Assembly: GCA_947599995.1 (NCBI GenBank)
Contig: CANQFW010000005.1
Coordinates: forward strand, 1-31,347
DNA length: 31,347 nt
Direction: 5' to 3'
Origin: an uncultured Clostridia bacterium
GTDB lineage: Bacteria; Bacillota; Clostridia; TANB77; CAG-508
This document shows positions 6,873-16,300 of the stretch, in pieces. Under the pieces are notes generated by a model. It was given only the letters and a program-made list of their open reading frames with translations, ran no database searches and was not told where the DNA came from. The position numbers and the translations under genes are program-made. Position 1 is the stretch's first letter. Each line of letters begins with the position of its first letter.

Positions 6873-7095
6873 AATTTATAGGAGAAAGGAGAAGATAGTG
6901 ATATATTAAATTAAAACACAATAATTGTAAGATTACTTAGATTAAATGAATGAGATGCACTTTATTTTAAAAGTGTTCTAGCAATTGAAGGTTAATATTA
7001 TTTTGGTAATATCAATACCAATAATTTAACAATTTGAAGAAAACAAAAGAATTTAATCAATTATATTACTAATTGATGAGAAAGGAAGAAAAATT
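6873..7095 (+). other. Long 5' leader of the LPXTG gene with hairpins
   Basis: The leader contains a ribosome-binding-site-like GGAGAAAGGAGAAG run with no usable ORF after it. There is a weak hairpin around 7000-7026 (TTGGTA/TACCAA type). A clean hairpin ATCAATTA/TAATTGAT (7056-7063 with 7070-7077) sits just ahead of the true ribosome binding site at 7082-7087. No known riboswitch was recognised. Confidence 0.35.
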
Positions 7096-8214
7096 ATGAT
7101 AAAAAAAGTTAAAGTTATTTTTGTTTTATTTATATTAATAGGAATGGTATTATTTCCGCTACAAAAAGTAAATGCACACTCTGTTGAGTTAGACCCAAAA
7201 GGTTTAATTTCATTTCCTTATTTTATATCTTTTGGAAAGGGAAGCATTGATATAAAAGATTCGGAAACAGGTTATTCATTGTATTATCAAGCAGTACAAT
7301 TATCAGATTCTACTTTTGAACAAATAGAAAAAACATCTGAAGATGTAAAAAAAGAACTAGAAGATATTAAAAAACAGTTGGAAGCTATGGAACCGGAGCT
7401 TAATAGTTTAGAAGATACTCTTGATGAAAAAATTGAAAACTATAAAGATGCATCAGAAGAACAAAAGGAACAAGCAAAAAAGGAATATGAAACAGCATAT
7501 ACAAATTATCAAAATAAAGCAAATGAATATAATAAGATGATAGATGAATATAATACAAAACAGGATGAAGCAAATGCTAAAATAAAAGAATTAACCCCAA
7601 CTTATGTTGAAAACAATTGGATAAAAACAGAGGATAAGAGCTTTAAAGTTGATTTATCCGAATTTTCTGGTAAAAAATCATTCGCTATATGGGCTAAGTT
7701 AGTAAGTTCAGATGGAACAATATCTTATGATGAATGCACCTATACAATGAATGGTTCGAAAGTTGCTGATGTAAATGTAGAATCAATAACCTTAAATAAA
7801 ACAACCTTAACTATAGACGAAGGTAGCAGTTATACCTTAACAGCTACAATAAATCCTTCTAATGCAACAAATAAATTAGTTGATTGGTCAAGTGATAATG
7901 AAAAAGTAGCAAAAGTAGAAAATGGGAAAGTGACTGCAATTTCAGAAGGAACAGCAACAATTACTGCAAAAACAAAAGATGGTGGATTTACCGCTACTTG
8001 TAAAGTAACTGTTACTAAAAAAATAGTACCACAAAATCCAAGTTCAACAGATAATAATAAAACAAATGAACCCAAAGCTAATGATGCAACAATTGCTAAG
8101 GTAATTTTACCAAAAACTGGGACAACAACCTATATTGTTATTTTTTCGATAGTGTTATTAAGTATTATTGGATTAGTATGCTATAAGAAAATAAAATATT
8201 ATAATTTCAAATAG
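7096..8214 (+). CDS. LPXTG-anchored surface protein with Big_2 domain
   Basis: This 372-residue cell-wall protein has a signal peptide at residues 1-28 (MIKKVKVIFVLFILIGMVLF, then KVNAHS). A coiled-coil-rich segment rich in Lys/Glu lies at about 75-165. A Big_2 bacterial Ig-like domain spans about 225-310 (VESITLNKTTLTIDEGSSYT ... WSSDNEKVAKVENGKVTA). A short spacer leads to the sorting signal LPKTG at residues 338-342, followed by a hydrophobic helix and a basic tail. A sortase should cut after Thr341 and link the protein to peptidoglycan. No sortase gene is in the window. Likely roles are adhesion or a surface layer. It follows a long leader and is probably transcribed alone. Confidence 0.8.
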   Translation: MIKKVKVIFVLFILIGMVLFPLQKVNAHSVELDPKGLISFPYFISFGKGSIDIKDSETGYSLYYQAVQLSDSTFEQIEKTSEDVKKELEDIKKQLEAMEPELNSLEDTLDEKIENYKDASEEQKEQAKKEYETAYTNYQNKANEYNKMIDEYNTKQDEANAKIKELTPTYVENNWIKTEDKSFKVDLSEFSGKKSFAIWAKLVSSDGTISYDECTYTMNGSKVADVNVESITLNKTTLTIDEGSSYTLTATINPSNATNKLVDWSSDNEKVAKVENGKVTAISEGTATITAKTKDGGFTATCKVTVTKKIVPQNPSSTDNNKTNEPKANDATIAKVILPKTGTTTYIVIFSIVLLSIIGLVCYKKIKYYNFK

Positions 8215-8294
8215 AAGAGCAAGATGACGAAAATATTTGTAGAATAATAAAGAAATGCTTAATATAAAATCATAAAAACAAAAAGTATTTAGCA

Positions 8295-8369
8295 ACACAA
8301 CTGCCATTACAATATATTATCAATACATTTCAGCGCATAATTGATAATATATTATAATGGCAGTTGTGT
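8295..8369. repeat. Near-perfect 30-bp palindrome between convergent genes
   Basis: The arm 8295-8324 and the arm 8340-8369 are reverse complements at 29 of 30 positions (the sole mismatch is C8310 with A8354), with a 15-base loop. There is no T-run on either side, so it is not a classic terminator. It may be a small palindromic mobile repeat, a two-way transcription barrier or an RNA stability hairpin. Confidence 0.7.
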
Positions 8370-8401
8370 ATTATAAATTGTATATTAAGTTTAGCAGTAA
8401 G

Positions 8402-8432
8402 AAAAAAATCCGGGTATAACTTGAGGATTTTC
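8402..8432 (-). terminator. Terminator of the pseudouridine synthase gene
   Basis: On the - strand AAAATCC (8431-8425) pairs with GGATTTT (8411-8405), followed by more T. An outer pair TTAGCAGTA/TACTGCTAA (8391-8399 with 8449-8457) encloses it. Confidence 0.7.
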
Positions 8433-8465
8433 TACTTAAACATATATGTACTGCTAAAGTTCTTG

Positions 8466-9317
8466 TTAGATTTTTATTTCTTTACCTTTTAAATAATCTA
8501 AAATTCCATTATGATTAGAAAAATTAAATTTCAGACTACAACTGGTCAATTCTTGATATTTTTTGCCGAATTTTTTATTTACAGAATTAATACCATATTT
8601 TCCATCACCAATAATAGGTAGACCAATATGTGCAAGGTGAGCACGTATTTGATGAGTTCTTCCTGTCTCAATTTCCACATTTAATAGGCTTGTATTGTTG
8701 TTATATTTTTTTACTACCGAATAAGAAGTTATTATTTTAGAATAACCTTTCTTAGGTACATCTGAGATATATACTAATGATTTACTGCTATCTTTAAATA
8801 GATAAGCTTTTAGTTTTTCACATTCTTTTTTAGGTATTCCATATACCAATGCTAAATAGTGTTTTTCAATTTCATGATTTTTAAATTTTCTAAGTAAAAT
8901 ATCAAGACTTATTTTATTTTTTGCAAATAAAATAAGGCCTTTAGTGTTCCTATCTAGACGGTGGCAAGGCATTGGTAAGAATCCACAGTTTGCGTACTTT
9001 TTGTGGATAATGTCTGTTAAGCTATTATCTCCAGTAACTTCTATATTAGCTTTTTTATTTATAGCCAGAATATTTTCATCTTCATATATTATATCCAAAT
9101 CTTGTTCAATATTTAAAATTTTGTCATCTATATATACTAAAACTTCGTCATTTTCATAGACCGTTTCATTTTTAGTGACCCTTCTTCCATTTATTTTTAT
9201 ATCTTTTTTTCTAAGAGTCATGTAAAAGAGAGTATTAGAAAGGTTGGATATATTGTTCATAAGAAAATTAGATAATTTTTTATTATTATATTTTTTTGAT
9301 ACTACTAACTTTTTCAT
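8466..9317 (-). CDS. RluA/RluD-family pseudouridine synthase
   Basis: This 283-residue enzyme converts uridines to pseudouridine in RNA. The N-terminal 60 residues form an S4-like RNA-binding domain (INGRRVTKNETVYENDEV). The catalytic motif HRLDRNTKG is at residues 119-127, with Asp122 as the nucleophile. The motif GRTHQIRAHLAHIGLPIIGD near the C-terminus completes the family pattern. The exact target site, rRNA or tRNA, cannot be told from the sequence. The start is the ATG at 9317; no ribosome binding site precedes it, and the promoter lies so close that the mRNA should be leaderless. Transcription converges on the LPXTG gene. Confidence 0.85.
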   Translation of the reverse strand: MKKLVVSKKYNNKKLSNFLMNNISNLSNTLFYMTLRKKDIKINGRRVTKNETVYENDEVLVYIDDKILNIEQDLDIIYEDENILAINKKANIEVTGDNSLTDIIHKKYANCGFLPMPCHRLDRNTKGLILFAKNKISLDILLRKFKNHEIEKHYLALVYGIPKKECEKLKAYLFKDSSKSLVYISDVPKKGYSKIITSYSVVKKYNNNTSLLNVEIETGRTHQIRAHLAHIGLPIIGDGKYGINSVNKKFGKKYQELTSCSLKFNFSNHNGILDYLKGKEIKI

Positions 9318-9323
9318 ATTATG

Positions 9324-9352
9324 ATTATAGAATATTTTTGGAGAAATTTCAA
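9324..9352 (-). promoter_or_regulatory. Promoter giving a leaderless mRNA
   Basis: On the - strand: TTGAAA (9352-9347), 17 bases, TATAAT (9329-9324). Only six bases separate the -10 box from the ATG at 9317, so transcription should start at or within a base or two of the start codon. Confidence 0.65.
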
Positions 9353-9438
9353 TTATGTTTTAAAATAAAATTTTGTGTTCTTATTGTTATATAATTGGCA
9401 TAAAATTTATAAAAGCAAATTACAAAGAGGTGTGTGTG

Positions 9439-9711
9439 ATGAAGAAAATAAATAAGATAAATAAAATGCTGGAAATGCCTAAAGAAGTGTATACTAGTGA
9501 TCCTAAAATTGACATAATAGGGTTTGAAGAAATGATAATAGAGAATTACAAAGGTATTTTAGAATATGAAGATTTTTTTATAAAAATCAGTACTCATATT
9601 GGAAATATAAATATAAATGGTTTTAATTTGAAATTAGAAAATATGTCGGAGGATAACATAAAAATAAACGGAAAAATTGAGTCCTTGGATATCGAGAGAA
9701 AAGTGGATTAG
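9439..9711 (+). CDS. yqfC: YqfC-family sporulation protein
   Basis: This 90-residue protein has the YqfC-family pattern: MPKEVYTSDPKIDIIGFEEM, then the short beta-rich domain with NGFNLKLENMSEDNIKINGKI. In Bacillus subtilis yqfC belongs to the mother-cell sporulation programme. The true start is the ATG at 9439, after AGAGGTG; an upstream extension to 9373 has no ribosome binding site. yqfD follows after 15 bases, the conserved pair arrangement. An upstream CATAAAAT (9399-9406) resembles a sigma-E -10 box but lacks a convincing -35. Confidence 0.85.
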   Translation: MKKINKINKMLEMPKEVYTSDPKIDIIGFEEMIIENYKGILEYEDFFIKISTHIGNININGFNLKLENMSEDNIKINGKIESLDIERKVD

Positions 9712-9726
9712 TTTAATGGAGGAGAT

Positions 9727-10911
9727 ATGTATATAGGTATTTTAATTAGATTGATTTTGGGATATGTTAGAATTGAAGTTGAAGGTTATTATATAGAAAG
9801 ATTTATAAATATATGTACGAATAGAAAAATACTTATATGGAATTTAAAGAGAAAAAGAGATGTTAATTTATACTTAAATATTGGAATTTCAGACTTCAAA
9901 AGATTGTCTGAAATAGCAAGGAAAACTAAGTGTAGAGTTAAAATTTTGAAAAAGAGAGGAGTACCTTTTTTATTAAATAGATACAAGAAAAGAAAAATTT
10001 TCGGTGTGTTTTTAATTGTAATGTGTGTTTTAATTTATATTAGTTCTGGATATATTTGGAATATAGAAATTAATGTTCAAGATAATCTAGAGCTAACAGA
10101 TATTGAAACTGAATTACAGAGTTTAGGGTTAAAAACAGGAGTAAAAAAAAGTAAGATAAATACAGATGATATAATTAGTAATTTAAGATTAGTAAGAAGT
10201 GATATCTCATGGATTGGAATAGATATAGAAGGTACTAATGCTATTGTTAATGTAGTAAAAGCAGATGAACCTCCAGCAATTGTTGATAATAAGGAATATA
10301 GCAATATTATTGCTAAAAAGGATGGTATAATTACTAAAATAACAGCCAGAAATGGTACAGCTAAAGTTAATGTGGGTGATACTGTGCAAAAAGGGAATAT
10401 TTTAATTGAAGGAGTTATGGAGGGAAAATATACTGAAGCAAGAAAGGTACATAGTTTGGGAGAGGTTCAAGCAAAGGTATGGTATACTGATTCCGAAAAA
10501 GTGTATTTCGAACAGACCTTAAGAAATAAGACTGGTAAAGAGGAAATGAAATATGAGATAAATTTTGGTGACTACAAGTTAAAATTATATCATAGCCAAT
10601 CAAAGTTTAATTTATATGATACAGAAAAAGAAAATAAAAACTTGAAATTCGGTAAGGATTTTTATTTGCCAATTGGATTTACAAAGATAATTAATAAGGA
10701 AGAGTATGAGGAACAAAAAGAATATAGCATGGAAGATGCCAAACGTATGGCAATAGAAAGTTTAAGTGCAAAATTGGAAGAAAATATTGAGAATAAGGAT
10801 GATATTTGCGATAAGATTATTAAGACTGAGGAAAATGCTGATTATGTTGAAGTTTTTATGACTTATGAGGTTATTGAGAATATTGGTGAGGATGAAAAAA
10901 TCGAAAGTTAA
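9727..10911 (+). CDS. yqfD: Sporulation protein YqfD
   Basis: This 394-residue membrane-anchored sporulation protein begins with about 90 cytoplasmic residues. One membrane helix at about 90-112 (IFGVFLIVMCVLIYISSGYI) leads to a large outer domain that starts WNIEINVQDN and contains the biotinyl/lipoyl-like stretch IIAKKDGIITKITARNGTAK near residues 197-216. Length agrees with the family (near 400). A GGAGGAGAT ribosome binding site and a 15-base gap tie it to yqfC. In Bacillus and many Clostridia this pair is followed by phoH and ybeY; here phoH is missing from the expected place. Confidence 0.85.
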   Translation: MYIGILIRLILGYVRIEVEGYYIERFINICTNRKILIWNLKRKRDVNLYLNIGISDFKRLSEIARKTKCRVKILKKRGVPFLLNRYKKRKIFGVFLIVMCVLIYISSGYIWNIEINVQDNLELTDIETELQSLGLKTGVKKSKINTDDIISNLRLVRSDISWIGIDIEGTNAIVNVVKADEPPAIVDNKEYSNIIAKKDGIITKITARNGTAKVNVGDTVQKGNILIEGVMEGKYTEARKVHSLGEVQAKVWYTDSEKVYFEQTLRNKTGKEEMKYEINFGDYKLKLYHSQSKFNLYDTEKENKNLKFGKDFYLPIGFTKIINKEEYEEQKEYSMEDAKRMAIESLSAKLEENIENKDDICDKIIKTEENADYVEVFMTYEVIENIGEDEKIES

Positions 10912-11004
10912 ATAATGATCCAATATATATATAAAATTACAGTTTAAGTGTGCTTATTTTTAAAGTATTGTAGAAAAAAACACTAATATAAAAGATAAAA
11001 ATAC

Positions 11005-11033
11005 ATATTATGATTTACATTGTGGTATGTCAA
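11005..11033 (-). promoter_or_regulatory. Orphan - strand promoter antisense to the yqfD end
   Basis: On the - strand: TTGACA (11033-11028), 17 bases, TAATAT (11010-11005). It points toward the 3' end of yqfD with no gene in that direction. It could drive an antisense RNA or be a remnant. The rest of 10912-11056 shows nothing I can name. Confidence 0.45.
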
Positions 11034-11056
11034 TTATTTAAGTCGTGAGAGTTAGT

Positions 11057-11175
11057 AAAAAAACGGACTAACAAATTTTACAAAGCATTGCTTTTAGAAT
11101 TTGTAAAGTTTGCATAATTCTCCTCTACGTCAAGTTTATTGTTTTTAACAATGACTTTCCTAGAGTATAAAAAAA
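11057..11175 (-). repeat. Copy A of a 118-119 bp structured repeat
   Basis: The - strand reads from a T-run plus ATACTCTAGGAAAGTCATTG to TTAGTCCG plus a second T-run. It matches 31169-31286 with about ten differences by eye and no clear gaps. Pairs CTCTA/TAGAG, GTCA/TGAC and ATTGTT/AACAAT form an upstream stem that takes in part of the ribosome binding site. The ORF itself folds into a second stem. A terminator hairpin immediately precedes it. Confidence 0.8.
11068..11115 (-). CDS. 15-codon ORF inside repeat copy A
   Basis: An ATG follows a GAGGAG ribosome binding site by five bases and encodes MQTLQILKAMLCKIC. Copy B encodes MRTLKILKAMFCRIC. Both stop at TAG in the same place. Changes are synonymous or conservative, and both Cys are kept. 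Function unknown. The same bases fold into a stem, so conservation may reflect RNA rather than peptide. Confidence 0.35.
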   Translation of the reverse strand: MQTLQILKAMLCKIC

Positions 11176-11179
11176 TAAG

Positions 11180-11218
11180 AAGAAAATAGCAAAAAATTAT
11201 TGCTATTTTCTTTTTTTT
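11180..11218. terminator. Bidirectional terminator hairpin next to repeat copy A
   Basis: GAAAATAGCAA (11182-11192) pairs with TTGCTATTTTC (11200-11210). On the + strand a run of eight T follows. On the - strand the stem is followed by TTCTTATTTTTTT, where the repeat begins. Confidence 0.7.
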
Positions 11219-11228
11219 GTTATACAAT
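11200..11228 (+). promoter_or_regulatory. Candidate promoter of the unknown 401-residue gene
   Basis: TTGCTA (11200-11205), 17 bases, TACAAT (11223-11228). The -35 lies in the 3' arm of the terminator hairpin. It implies a leader of about 95 bases. Confidence 0.35.
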
Positions 11229-11329
11229 AAAATCGCGTAGAAAAGAAAAAGATAAAAGATTCAGAAGAGAGACAAAAAAATATACGAAATAAAAACGGCA
11301 GAAAAACAATTTTGAAAGGAACGATGAAC

Positions 11330-12535
11330 ATGGAAGAAGTAAGTTTAAAGGTTACGGGAGTTAACAAAAGTTTTTTTAGCAAATTAACAAATAAACTCAC
11401 AAAAATGTTAATTCCAACAAAGGTTGGCATAAATAATATGTTAATATCTATAAAAAGGAATTCCATGATAAAAGCGTATGAAAATTACTTAAATGCTGAT
11501 TCGGAAGAAAAAGACGTATATGAGAAAAAATATGATGAGTCTTATGCTAATTATTTAGAGGCATTAGATAAATATGTTATGGATTCAATTTACAAAAAAG
11601 TAAAAAACAATACTGCAACAGACTTTGAGAAAAAAGCGCTATCTGCATATTATGGAGTTATAGCACTAAAAGAAAATGAATATGTAGAATATAAGTTTAG
11701 AAAGCAAAAGTATTTATTAGAATTAGATAATTCAACAGTAAAATTATCTAGCAAAGACAAATTACATGAAAAATACAATAAATTTTATATATCTAAAATG
11801 GATTGGCTATATAAAGGAATACTAAAAAACTTTTCTATAAAATTAACAGATAACATAAAAATATATGATTCTACTAAAGAATGGATATATATTAAAATAT
11901 TCAATACACTTGAAGAATATATAAATAGTATTTTAATATTAAAATTCGAAGTTGATGGAAAAGAAAAGTATGAAAATATTTTAGAAGATTATGAACAATA
12001 TGAGAATTTTACAGTTGGAAAATTGGATCAAAGAGATAATATAGAAAAAAATATGCATTTGCTTGCAATAAGTAGAAAATTGTTTACACATAGTCTTCCT
12101 CTTGCAGTTGCTGAGCAATGTTATATGAAACTTTTAAAAGATGCTAGATGTCTAATTCAAGATACAAAAATTGCCGCAAGAAGAGAAAAAGCCTATGATA
12201 TGCTAATAAGTTTAATAGATGAATATAATTTAAAACTATTATCTACAAAGGTATATTGGGATAGTACTAAAGAAAGAGAGGCTTTCAAGACATTCTGGGA
12301 AGAGTATAAAAAAATAGAAAAATTAAAAGAAATAAATTTTATAGATTTTATTAAGAAAAAAGAAATTTTATACATAAAGAGTGAAATAAAAAAAGTTCGC
12401 AAGGAAAAGTATGATTATTCTAGACTTATAAAATACTATAAAAGAAAATTGGTTGATTATGGAGCAATGAAGGAATTAAAAGGAGTCATATCTAAAGGAT
12501 CTTATATAAAAGTAAAAAATAAGGTTACTGTTTAG
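11330..12535 (+). CDS. Unknown 401-residue helical, charged protein
   Basis: Not recognised. The product is soluble, very rich in Lys, Glu, Tyr and Ile, and apparently almost wholly alpha-helical, with no signal peptide or membrane helix. Features include a basic N-terminal third (SFFSKLTNKLTKMLIPTK), tandem Tyr/Ala-rich helices near residues 45-75, and a basic C-terminus. The ATG at 11330 lies nine bases from AAAGGA; ATG 11324 is only three bases away. It stands alone between repeat copy A and ybeY, where phoH would be expected, and it carries no P-loop that could make it a PhoH. A structural or host-interaction role is possible but unsupported. Confidence 0.55.
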   Translation: MEEVSLKVTGVNKSFFSKLTNKLTKMLIPTKVGINNMLISIKRNSMIKAYENYLNADSEEKDVYEKKYDESYANYLEALDKYVMDSIYKKVKNNTATDFEKKALSAYYGVIALKENEYVEYKFRKQKYLLELDNSTVKLSSKDKLHEKYNKFYISKMDWLYKGILKNFSIKLTDNIKIYDSTKEWIYIKIFNTLEEYINSILILKFEVDGKEKYENILEDYEQYENFTVGKLDQRDNIEKNMHLLAISRKLFTHSLPLAVAEQCYMKLLKDARCLIQDTKIAARREKAYDMLISLIDEYNLKLLSTKVYWDSTKEREAFKTFWEEYKKIEKLKEINFIDFIKKKEILYIKSEIKKVRKEKYDYSRLIKYYKRKLVDYGAMKELKGVISKGSYIKVKNKVTV

Positions 12536-12614
12536 TCCTTTTGTTTTGAGTAATTTGAAATTTTTTAAAGTTCTAATATAAATAGGTAAAATCCAACAAT
12601 AAAAGGGGTAAAAA

Positions 12615-13085
12615 ATGTATGAAATAAACTATTTGGAAATTAAGCCAAATGAAGAATACGATAATATAATATCTAAGGTTCTAGAAGAATGCTTTAATGT
12701 AGAAGGTTTAGCAGAATCAAAATTAATAGTAAGTATTACATTGACTAATGAGGAAAATATACAAAAATTAAATAAGCAGTATAGAAATATTAACAGACCG
12801 ACAGATGTGCTTTCATTCCCTATGTTCGAGAAAGCAGAGATTGATAAAATTGTTTTAAATAAAGATTTTGAGAATGAGGATATTTTAGGAGATATGGTAA
12901 TTTCAATTCCAAGAGTGGAAGAACAGGCAAAGGAGTATGGTCATTCATTTGTAAGAGAGCTTAGCTATATGGTTGTGCATAGTTTTTATCATCTTATGGG
13001 ATATGATCATATAAAGGATGAGGATAGGGCTATAATGAGACCGAAAGAGGATTTTATATTGGATAGGTTGAAGATTATGAGGTAA
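12615..13085 (+). CDS. ybeY: Endoribonuclease YbeY (rRNA maturation)
   Basis: This 156-residue zinc-dependent RNase acts in 16S rRNA 3'-end maturation and ribosome quality control. The zinc motif HxxxHxxxxxH is present as HSFYHLMGYDH, with His122, His126 and His132. The family signatures NRPTDVLSFPMF and DILGDMVIS precede it, and the C-terminal RPKEDFILDRL replaces the usual M-R-E-K-E-E pattern. Length is normal. An AGGGG ribosome binding site precedes the ATG. The gene usually follows phoH and precedes dgkA/era; neither is here, and a hairpin follows directly. Confidence 0.9.
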   Translation: MYEINYLEIKPNEEYDNIISKVLEECFNVEGLAESKLIVSITLTNEENIQKLNKQYRNINRPTDVLSFPMFEKAEIDKIVLNKDFENEDILGDMVISIPRVEEQAKEYGHSFVRELSYMVVHSFYHLMGYDHIKDEDRAIMRPKEDFILDRLKIMR

Positions 13086-13114
13086 TTTAGAGTGCAGATT
13101 GAAGGTTATAATTT

Positions 13115-13146
13115 AAGATGTATGTATGGGCGAATAAATACATCTT
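13115..13146 (+). terminator. Hairpin after ybeY
   Basis: AAGATGTAT (13115-13123) pairs with ATACATCTT (13138-13146). A proper U-tract is lacking, so termination may be weak. The remaining bases to polC show no clear promoter. Confidence 0.45.
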
Positions 13147-13324
13147 ATATTGGAACTTTTAGTCTGCTTTTGTTTATGAAATTGTGGGTTAAAATGTGAC
13201 ATAAAAAGTTCAGAAGTAAACTTTTAATCAATTTAAATTGTTTTCGAAAATTTTATTGTATATATTAACAGATAAATAATAATTAGAAAGTTATAGTAAA
13301 ATATTTTAGTATAGGTGAATCAAA

Positions 13325-16300
13325 ATGGAAAAAGAAAGAACAATTGGTAACATTTTTAGTGATTATAAAACGGAAAGTAATATAAAAAATGCCACTATAG
13401 CACAAATGAATTTGATAAAAAAGATAAATGTATTAGAAATAACTTTGCAATGCGGAGAGTATATAGAAATAAAAGAATTCTGGTTTTTCGAAAAGTTTTT
13501 AAGGGACAGATTTCATCTTAGTAATGTGGATATTAAGATGGTTTATAGTAATGATGTAAGAATAAACTCAATCGAGAAGGAATGGGAAAATCTAATTTGC
13601 TATATGATACATAAATATCCTTTAATGAAACCTATGATTTTACTTAAAAGTCAGATACAAATATCTGTTAAAAATATTAATGTAACTATGAAAATAAGAG
13701 GAGCAGATTTTTTGCGTGCCAGAAAACTTGACAGAGAATTAGAACGTGTTATTAAGAACCTTTTTAATTTAGATTACAAGGTTATTTTTACTGAAAATAT
13801 TAGTGCTGAAGAAGAGAAGGCTTTGGAAGAAACAAGACAGTTTAACCAGAAACATGCCATAGAAAGTGCTCTAGAACACATGGCAATAGGTCAGCAGATT
13901 GCGGAGGAAAAAGCTAATATTAAAATGCAAGAAAATCAGAAACAAGATGATAATAACCAAAAGGATTCAGGTTATGTAAATACTAAAATTTCAATGGCAC
14001 CACCACCTCCTTCACCAGAACAGTCTCCTATTGAACACATAGAAGATATTACTCCACTTATTTACGGGAAAAATACTAATATAAAGAGCAATATTGTAAA
14101 TGTTAAGGATATTTCACCAGAGGATGATATTGCTGCAATAAGTGGGGAGATTTTAGGCGGAACGATTGAAGAGAAGGAACTAAAGAGTGGAAAATTCCTA
14201 ATCTCTTTTAATGTGTATGATGGAACGAGTACTATTGTATGTAAAATCTTTGTAAAACCAGAAGAAAAGAAAAAAATTGTGGAGAGACTTAAATCTGCGA
14301 GAGGTGTAAAGTTAGAAGGTAAATCTGGAATAAGTAATTTCACTCATGAAATGGAAATTTTGGCTAATATTGTAATTGAGACTGATGGAATAAAAAAAGA
14401 TGTAAGGCAAGATTTGGCGGATGTAAAAAGAGTTGAACTTCATATGCATACTCAAATGAGTCAGATGGATGCAATGACAAGTGCAACTGATTTAATTAAA
14501 AGAGCAATGAAATGGGGATGGAAGTCTATTGCAATTACAGACCATGGTGTTGTTCAGGCTTTCCCAGAGGCACATAAATTATTAGGATTAGATAATCCGA
14601 ATATGAAGATTATTTATGGAGTAGAGGCTTATTTAGTACCAGATGGATCACCTGTTGTTGTGAATGATAAAGGTCAAGACATAGACGCAACTTATTGTGT
14701 ATTAGACTTGGAGACAACTGGTTTTTCCCCTAAGACCGAAAAAATCACAGAAATTGGTATCATGAAGGTTAAAAATGGAGAAGTAATAGAGGAGTTTTGC
14801 GAGTTTGTAAACCCACAAAAGCCTATTCCTGAAAAAGTTGTGGAAGTTACTCATATAACAGATGATATGGTTAAAGATGCTCCTACCATAGATGTTATAT
14901 TTCCTAAAGTTCTAGATTTTATAAAGGATTCTATTTTGGTTGCACATAATGCATCTTTTGATATGGGTTTTTTAAAGTATGTAGCAAAAGAGCTTGGTTA
15001 CGAATTTGATTTTACATATGTAGATACATTACCTTTAGCCAGAAAATTGTTTCCAGATATAAAAAAACATAAACTTGGAAAGATTGCTGAATATTTAAAA
15101 ATAAAAGTAGAAGTTGCACATAGGGCATTAGACGATGTTGACACAACAGTTAAAGTTTTAGGGGTAATGATGAATATGCTAAAGGAAAGAGGTGCAACAA
15201 AAGTAGGAGATATAGCTTCTAAATGTGAAGATCAAAGAGCCAAATCTGAAGAATATAAAAAAGTAAGACCATATCATGCAATAATTCTTGCTAAAAATTA
15301 TATAGGACTTAAAAACTTATATAAATTGGTATCATTATCTCATTTAAAATATTTTTATAAAAAACCTAGAATATTAAAAAGCTTATATAAACAGTACTCA
15401 GAAGGACTGCTTTTAGGAAGTGCATGTGAGGCAGGAGAGCTATATCAGGCAATAGAACTCGGTAAATCAGATGAAGAAATAGAACAAATCGCAAATAGTT
15501 ATGATTATTTAGAAATACAGCCACTAGGAAATAATCAGTTTTTAGTAAGAGATGGTATTGTTCAAGATGAAGAAGCTTTGAAAGATATAAATAGAAAGAT
15601 TGTAGCTTTGGGCGAAAAACTAAACAAGTTAGTTGTTGCAACTTGCGATGTTCACTTTATGGATCCACAGGATGAGGTTTATAGACGCATATTGGAGGCT
15701 GGTCAAGGATATAAAGATGCAGATAATCAAGCTCCTTTATATTTAAGAACTACTAACGAAATGCTTGACGAGTTTAGATATTTGGGCGACGAAAAATCAT
15801 ATGAGGTTGTTGTAACAAATACTAATAAAATTGCAGATATGTGTGAACAAATTTCTCCAATATCACAAGAAAAGTGTCCTCCACACATTCCTGGTTGTGA
15901 AGAAACTATCAAAGAAATAGCTTATGATAAGGCACATGAATTATACGGGGAAAATTTGCCAGATCAGGTTCAAACGAGATTAGATAAGGAGTTGGATTCT
16001 ATAATTAAAAATGGCTTTTCAGTAATGTATATTATTGCTCAAAAATTAGTGTGGAAGTCAAATGAAGATGGCTATATAGTTGGGTCAAGAGGTTCTGTTG
16101 GATCTTCATTTGTTGCCAATATGACAGGTATTACAGAGGTTAATTCGCTTCCTCCACATTATAGATGCCCAGAATGCAAGTATGTAGACTTTAAAGATTA
16201 TGGATTCCAAAATGGATTCGATCTTCCTGATAAATTATGTCCAAATTGTGGGCATAGATTAGATAAAGACGGAATGGACATACCATTTGAAACTTTCTTA

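Noticed and set aside
8295..8369. Calling the palindrome a terminator.
   Set aside because: No U-tract on either strand, and a better - strand terminator lies at 8402-8432.
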